In this document: positions 60,101 to 64,000 of the stretch, piece by piece
Position numbering within the stretch: the stretch's first letter is position 1
How the letters are laid out: every line of letters begins with the position of its first letter
Assembly: GCA_036345935.2 (NCBI GenBank)
Contig: JADWOT020000006.1
Coordinates: forward strand, 8,778,519-8,842,518
DNA length: 64,000 bases
Reading direction: 5' to 3'
From: Taenia hydatigena
Taxonomy: Eukaryota; Platyhelminthes; Cestoda; Cyclophyllidea; Taeniidae
Position numbers and translations under genes: made by a program
Notes under the pieces: generated by a model
Seen by the model: the letters and a program-made list of their open reading frames with translations, nothing else
Databases searched by the model: none
Told to the model about the DNA's origin: nothing

Positions 60101-63100
60101 AAGTTCCTCGCGGAGGACTATTTTTGCTCAAAGGAGCTCTTTGAAAAGTGAGCATTCACCTTTCTGAGTAGTGTCTGCTCTACAACATCATATATTGTGG
60201 ACTAAATTGACATTGGTGTCTGTTCCATTTTACCACTAACTACCCCTTATTCAATGAAACCAACAGGGAACCGCATAGTGCTGGTCTTTATTCCGCCGTA
60301 ACGATGTAGATTTGACTGAATTTAAGGTTCTCCACAATATTATTATCAAATAAGGCAGCTCCATTGGCCAAACGTAATGTCTGCATCTGAGGCAACTTGC
60401 ACGTGTCGCATCGGTTCTTAATATCACTATTTACAAATCTCGTGTCTTCATCCGGCTAACTTGTGCCTTCCACTTCGCTCCACGGTCAGAGCTTTAGTCG
60501 TACAAATCTCTCAACTATGAATCACTTTGCCAACCAAAAGCACCTTGAATAGCGTCACAGTACTGCAACATCCAAGATTTTTCATCCAAATGGCCTAGTA
60601 GCAATCTATCGTTCTACACATCTAGCATTTGCCTCAACGTGACAATATAAGTATTAAACCATGTGATATTAGTACAGAACGTCAGTATTTAGCCCCTCTC
60701 CGCATGATGAAACCGTCGTGCTCTGCCTTACTCCTTGACTTCACTCTATCCGTCATTTTAGTCCTGCATTGGAAGGCGTGGGTGGAGGCTATTATATAGC
60801 ACTACAATGCAGTCCTTTTCATATCGTTTGTGTTTTCGTATTTCTGAAATTATGTTCCACGTTGGTGTGAAATGTTTGTGTGCTCTTCCCATACACCTTG
60901 TTCATCTTTGTGTTTCTCAAGGTTGCTGAGCAAAGTGCAGCATTTCCTACCTCACAAAGCTCCTCTACTCCTCGATTTTATTGCTTCTGTTGTCTTATGA
61001 AAAGTAGAAAACGACATTTTGATCTGTGTACAGATGGCATATTTAGGAGAATCGTGAGCATTATCATCTTCAGTCAGATGAATTATGCGTTCGTTGCCTC
61101 AAACGCAAGACTCGCAAGCCGATTTGATAACAAAATTCAAAGGGCTGATATTGAATGAAGTACCCATTTTTTGTAGGAAACTTTCTTAATCCTAAACTAT
61201 ATCTCTCAGCCCGTCCCAATTCCCGTAAAATATTAACGATCTTAGTGCACGCATCGGTGCGTTACGTTCGAGATGGTTGTTTTTTCTCTTTGTATCATAG
61301 AAGGTAAAAGAACGTGTTTCCTATGTAAACGCTAGAAGTATGATGGATAGCTTATTTTTATTAACAAAAGAGGAACGCTTTTAAAGCTGAGGGCGACTCA
61401 AAAGTTCTTTTCTCACTATGCAAGTGGCTACAAGATAGTGCTCTCGGCGTACCCCGCACAACAGAACGTGGCCAACGCCAGCATCAATATCTACATTACG
61501 CGGATGGTGCGCTGGCTGCGGTTGCGCCTCAACATGCTCACTATCGTTGCCGCCTTCTTCGAGCCCATGATCGAGTGCGTCAACTTGGGCTTTCTCACTG
61601 CCCTCTCTCTGAGGTACTTCTTCGGAATCCCCATGCTCACCACTATGGCCGTGCATATCTCTCTCTGGATGCTCCTCGATTACTTCCTTCTTCGATTCGT
61701 CCAGGTGGGGCTCTACCTTCCTCCGACACACTTTCAAACCCCTTACAACACGTCCGCTGGTTCTGTTACAAACCTGATTTTTTCGTTCCCTTAAATTATT
61801 TGATGTCTGTCCAGATTGTCTTGTGTGAGGCGTAATTCCGTCTTTATTACAACCCACACGTCTACTTTTACGTGCAATCGTGACCTCATTTTGGCCAGAA
61901 TTTATGCTGGATTGATGAGGGGTGACCTATCGAGTTCCTTGCTATCTTACGCCTCATAACTTACGGAGCCTTGTAGTGTGAAGAACTGGTACTTTCTGCC
62001 ACCTGACCACTTGTTCATACAGCAGACATCTTTTTTTCGCGTAATTGGATGCGTTAAAGCCCCCATTTTTTGACATCCATCTTCCCGACAATCCATAATT
62101 TTAACATTAATTTTAGCAGCTTTACATGTTACTTTAATTCGAATTTTGTTACTACCCTTTAACATCATTAGACTAAAAGTCACCTTTCTATCTGAACACT
62201 TTTGAGATATCAAGAAACGTCTGCAGTACTTTGTGAATATCTTCTTTAACACATTTGCAATTCATTATTCTGGATTCGATTCACATGGGGCACCTATATA
62301 TTGTCAGTCGATTTTCCACTAAACCAAAAAACCTAATGTTTGCAATAGTACCGGATTTAACCAAAAAAAAACCCGATCTTCTGGTCGTGGTCACTCTCTC
62401 GTAGACCCCTTTTGTTTACAATCGGGAATTGTAAAATTTATTGCTAAAATTGCTCATCCATCGCAAACAATTACGGAGTTTCAGATACTACTACCATTGA
62501 CCTTTTTATCAGTGAAAATTTCACTGTAAAAACCAGACTTCCGTACGAACGGGGTGGTTAATAATGAACCAACCCACTGCCGATTTTGAATGCCATAATT
62601 TTGGTGTCGTGATTCTGCGAACCAAGTCATTGTGTTACTACTCTCTCCTAAAGGCGCTTCCACTTTTGACAAAGCCATTCTCTTGTGTCATTTGACTATC
62701 ATTCGAGAATTCCACCCCCGCTTGAATGATTTGACGTGTGTGCTGCTCGTTACTCTCGCGCTAACCGGGTGGGTGTTGGGACGCTACTACAGCGCATACT
62801 GCGGCGCTGGTGGCAGTCGTATCACCCCGCCTTCGTATCGATCGCTGCAGCACTCTGTATACCGTCAGGTGGTGATGTAACGACGCGCAACTAAATGTGC
62901 TGGTATCCAATTTGGAGGCTGATACTAACTTCATTCTGCTTGATCACTATCCGTTCTGCCGGATCCTTGTATGCCACCCGATGTGTGTTTAGGTCAAATC
63001 AACTAAAATCTGTGAAACTTGGGGTACTCTTATCACTTGTAATATAGGATTCAGCAAAGCCAAGGTTTATCAATTTTTCACTCAATAGGAATTTCTAAAA

Positions 63101-64000
63101 AGAATTTCATTAATTTGGCTGCTTCAGCGAAGGAAGGGGAGGGGTCTCAGAACAGCGCCCTACTGTCGTGATTGTTTACTCGCATGCCCCCTGATTCATG
63201 CATTGAAGTCCTTTAATTTGAGCCGAATTTAAGAAGAAGGCATGGCCAAAGTGAACTTCACATGTGTTTCATCTTGCTACGTGCTCGTCTTTTCTGTAAC
63301 TTGGCTCTTCCACTCAAAGCCGTACGAACTTGCCGCTTCTACAATCTGATGCCTTTTCGACGGCTGTTTCTTTGTGTATCGTACAATGCGTTAATATGTC
63401 AAAATGAGGCAAATCAGGTTCAGCCATTTTGATTAGAGACCTGCACTTGCAGCAAAATCGGTCTTTTACTTTGGCACAGTTGTTAAATTCTAATTGTACT
63501 GGCATTGCAAAAATTCATTTGGCCTCAAGATTTGTGTCAAACTCATAATATTCACTTATTATTGGAAGAGATGTTGATGCCCCTTCAAGCTTATTTTCCA
63601 CAACACAATCCATGTGGTACGGGTCGCGTTTTTTATTTAGGTCTTGCTCCTCAAAAACTTATGCATTTATATAAAATTAGTAGATTATGTTCATCTGCTC
63701 TTTCTGTTAATAGGGTGGTCGACTCCCCTTCTCCTTTATGGTCTTCATACTTGCTTGGTGGACACGGGAGCTGCTTACGTATGTGATCTACGTGAAAGCT
63801 GTGCTGCACCCGCGCACTGTGAAGTGGGGCATCAACACCTACCACCTCTCATTAGGTGGACATACGGAGCTCCTGCACAGCTCCAACGGTAGCGGAGGGG
63901 GCAATAAGCGCACCAAATCAGTCGAACTCTCCCCCATCGCTTTTCATGAAGCCGCTCCGTCTGAGGTCGCTCCACTGAAGGCAGTCGCTGTCGGCGCCAC
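57173..64000 (+). CDS. UGCG: Ceramide glucosyltransferase (GT21), 3' end beyond window
   Basis: Transfers glucose from UDP-glucose to ceramide on the Golgi cytosolic face, the first step to glucosphingolipids. Exons: 57173-57276, 58124-58259, 58387-58489, 58689-58790, 59373-59488, 59969-60147, 61425-61704, 63714 to past 64000; every junction closes in phase. The first exon encodes a hydrophobic N-terminal anchor (VPITVYFNQFLFFLFAFYV). Then LPGVSIVKPLMGVDPLL, FCVEDPNDPAVEL (keeps the first catalytic Asp), YPNVDARLIIGG, FTGMSYIVRK, FLAEDYF (third Asp) and RMVRW (the RxxRW motif). Exon 7 has C-terminal membrane segments. The last exon has LAWWTRELLTYV and YHLSLGGHTELL and then a Ser/Ala-rich extension not present in mammals. 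Against the mammalian enzyme recalled from memory, the position of the second catalytic Asp (human D144) is Thr (codon 58775-58777) and that of His193 is Leu (59987-59989). Confidence 0.93.
62632..62880 (+). other. Exon-like open frame inside the last UGCG intron
   Basis: An 82-codon frame with a hydrophobic segment (LTCVLLVTLALTGWVLGRY) lies between UGCG exons 7 and 8. It loosely echoes the terminal UGCG exon (a basic-acidic pair before a membrane helix, then GRY and a CG pair). No acceptor before it gives the phase-0 join that exon 7 needs. It may be a decayed or alternative last exon, or chance. Confidence 0.25.

Noticed and set aside
61381..61857. Minus-strand 158-codon frame rich in His/Glu
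   Set aside because: It is antisense to UGCG exon 7, which has the catalytic RxxRW motif on the plus strand.
62632..62880. Taken at first as the last UGCG exon
   Set aside because: The exon starting at 63714 joins exon 7 in phase 0 and matches the enzyme's C-terminal block much better, so this frame was demoted to an intronic curiosity.
1..64000. tRNA genes, rRNA, CRISPR arrays, bacterial-type operons
   Set aside because: Scanned by eye for B-box-like and cloverleaf patterns and for regularly spaced repeats; nothing convincing. The gene structure is eukaryotic, so prokaryotic features are not expected.

Overview
The window is nuclear DNA of a flatworm, most likely a tapeworm of the family Taeniidae. 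Protein-coding genes are split by many introns, some only 33-40 bases long. Codon use is standard. Two short LTR elements (about 0.9 kb) have the size and layout of the terminal-repeat retrotransposons in miniature (TRIMs) described from taeniid tapeworms. The family assignment is an inference; no species is claimed.

Layout, left to right. (1) 0.2-1.0 kb: 3' end of POLR1B (RNA polymerase I second subunit), plus strand. (2) 1.8-5.2 kb: SAMHD1-type HD-domain dNTP triphosphohydrolase, minus strand, tail to tail with POLR1B. (3) 5.8-11.6 kb: a transposon cluster with an old LTR relic, a decayed Ty3/gypsy-type element and a well-preserved TRIM. (4) 12.3-15.7 kb: a complete delta-tubulin gene (TUBD1), plus strand. 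(5) 18.3-23.6 kb: an unrecognised multi-exon gene, minus strand. (6) 23.7-28.3 kb: a complete TIF1-family gene (RING, two B-boxes, coiled coil, PHD, unusual bromodomain), minus strand. (7) 29.7-43.5 kb: TRAPPC10, plus strand, divergent from TIF1. (8) 44.8-52.9 kb: GBA2, the non-lysosomal glucosylceramidase, minus strand. (9) 53.1-54.9 kb: a second transposon cluster. (10) 55.3-55.8 kb: a complete RPS15 with two micro-introns. (11) 57.2 kb to the window end: UGCG, ceramide glucosyltransferase, running off the right edge.

The enzyme that makes glucosylceramide (UGCG) and one that degrades it (GBA2) lie about 4 kb apart in divergent orientation, with only RPS15 and transposons between them. The other genes are housekeeping functions without an obvious shared pathway: rRNA transcription, dNTP control, centriole/axoneme tubulin, chromatin regulation, vesicle tethering and the ribosome.

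Exon borders were placed by reading GT-AG sites, codon phase and resemblance to animal homologues recalled from memory. Five models close perfectly in phase over the parts described: TUBD1 (488 aa), TIF1 (668 aa), RPS15 (145 aa), the SAMHD1 core and UGCG to the window edge. TRAPPC10, GBA2 and the unrecognised gene have stretches where exons are missing from my models. No tRNA, rRNA or CRISPR array was seen.
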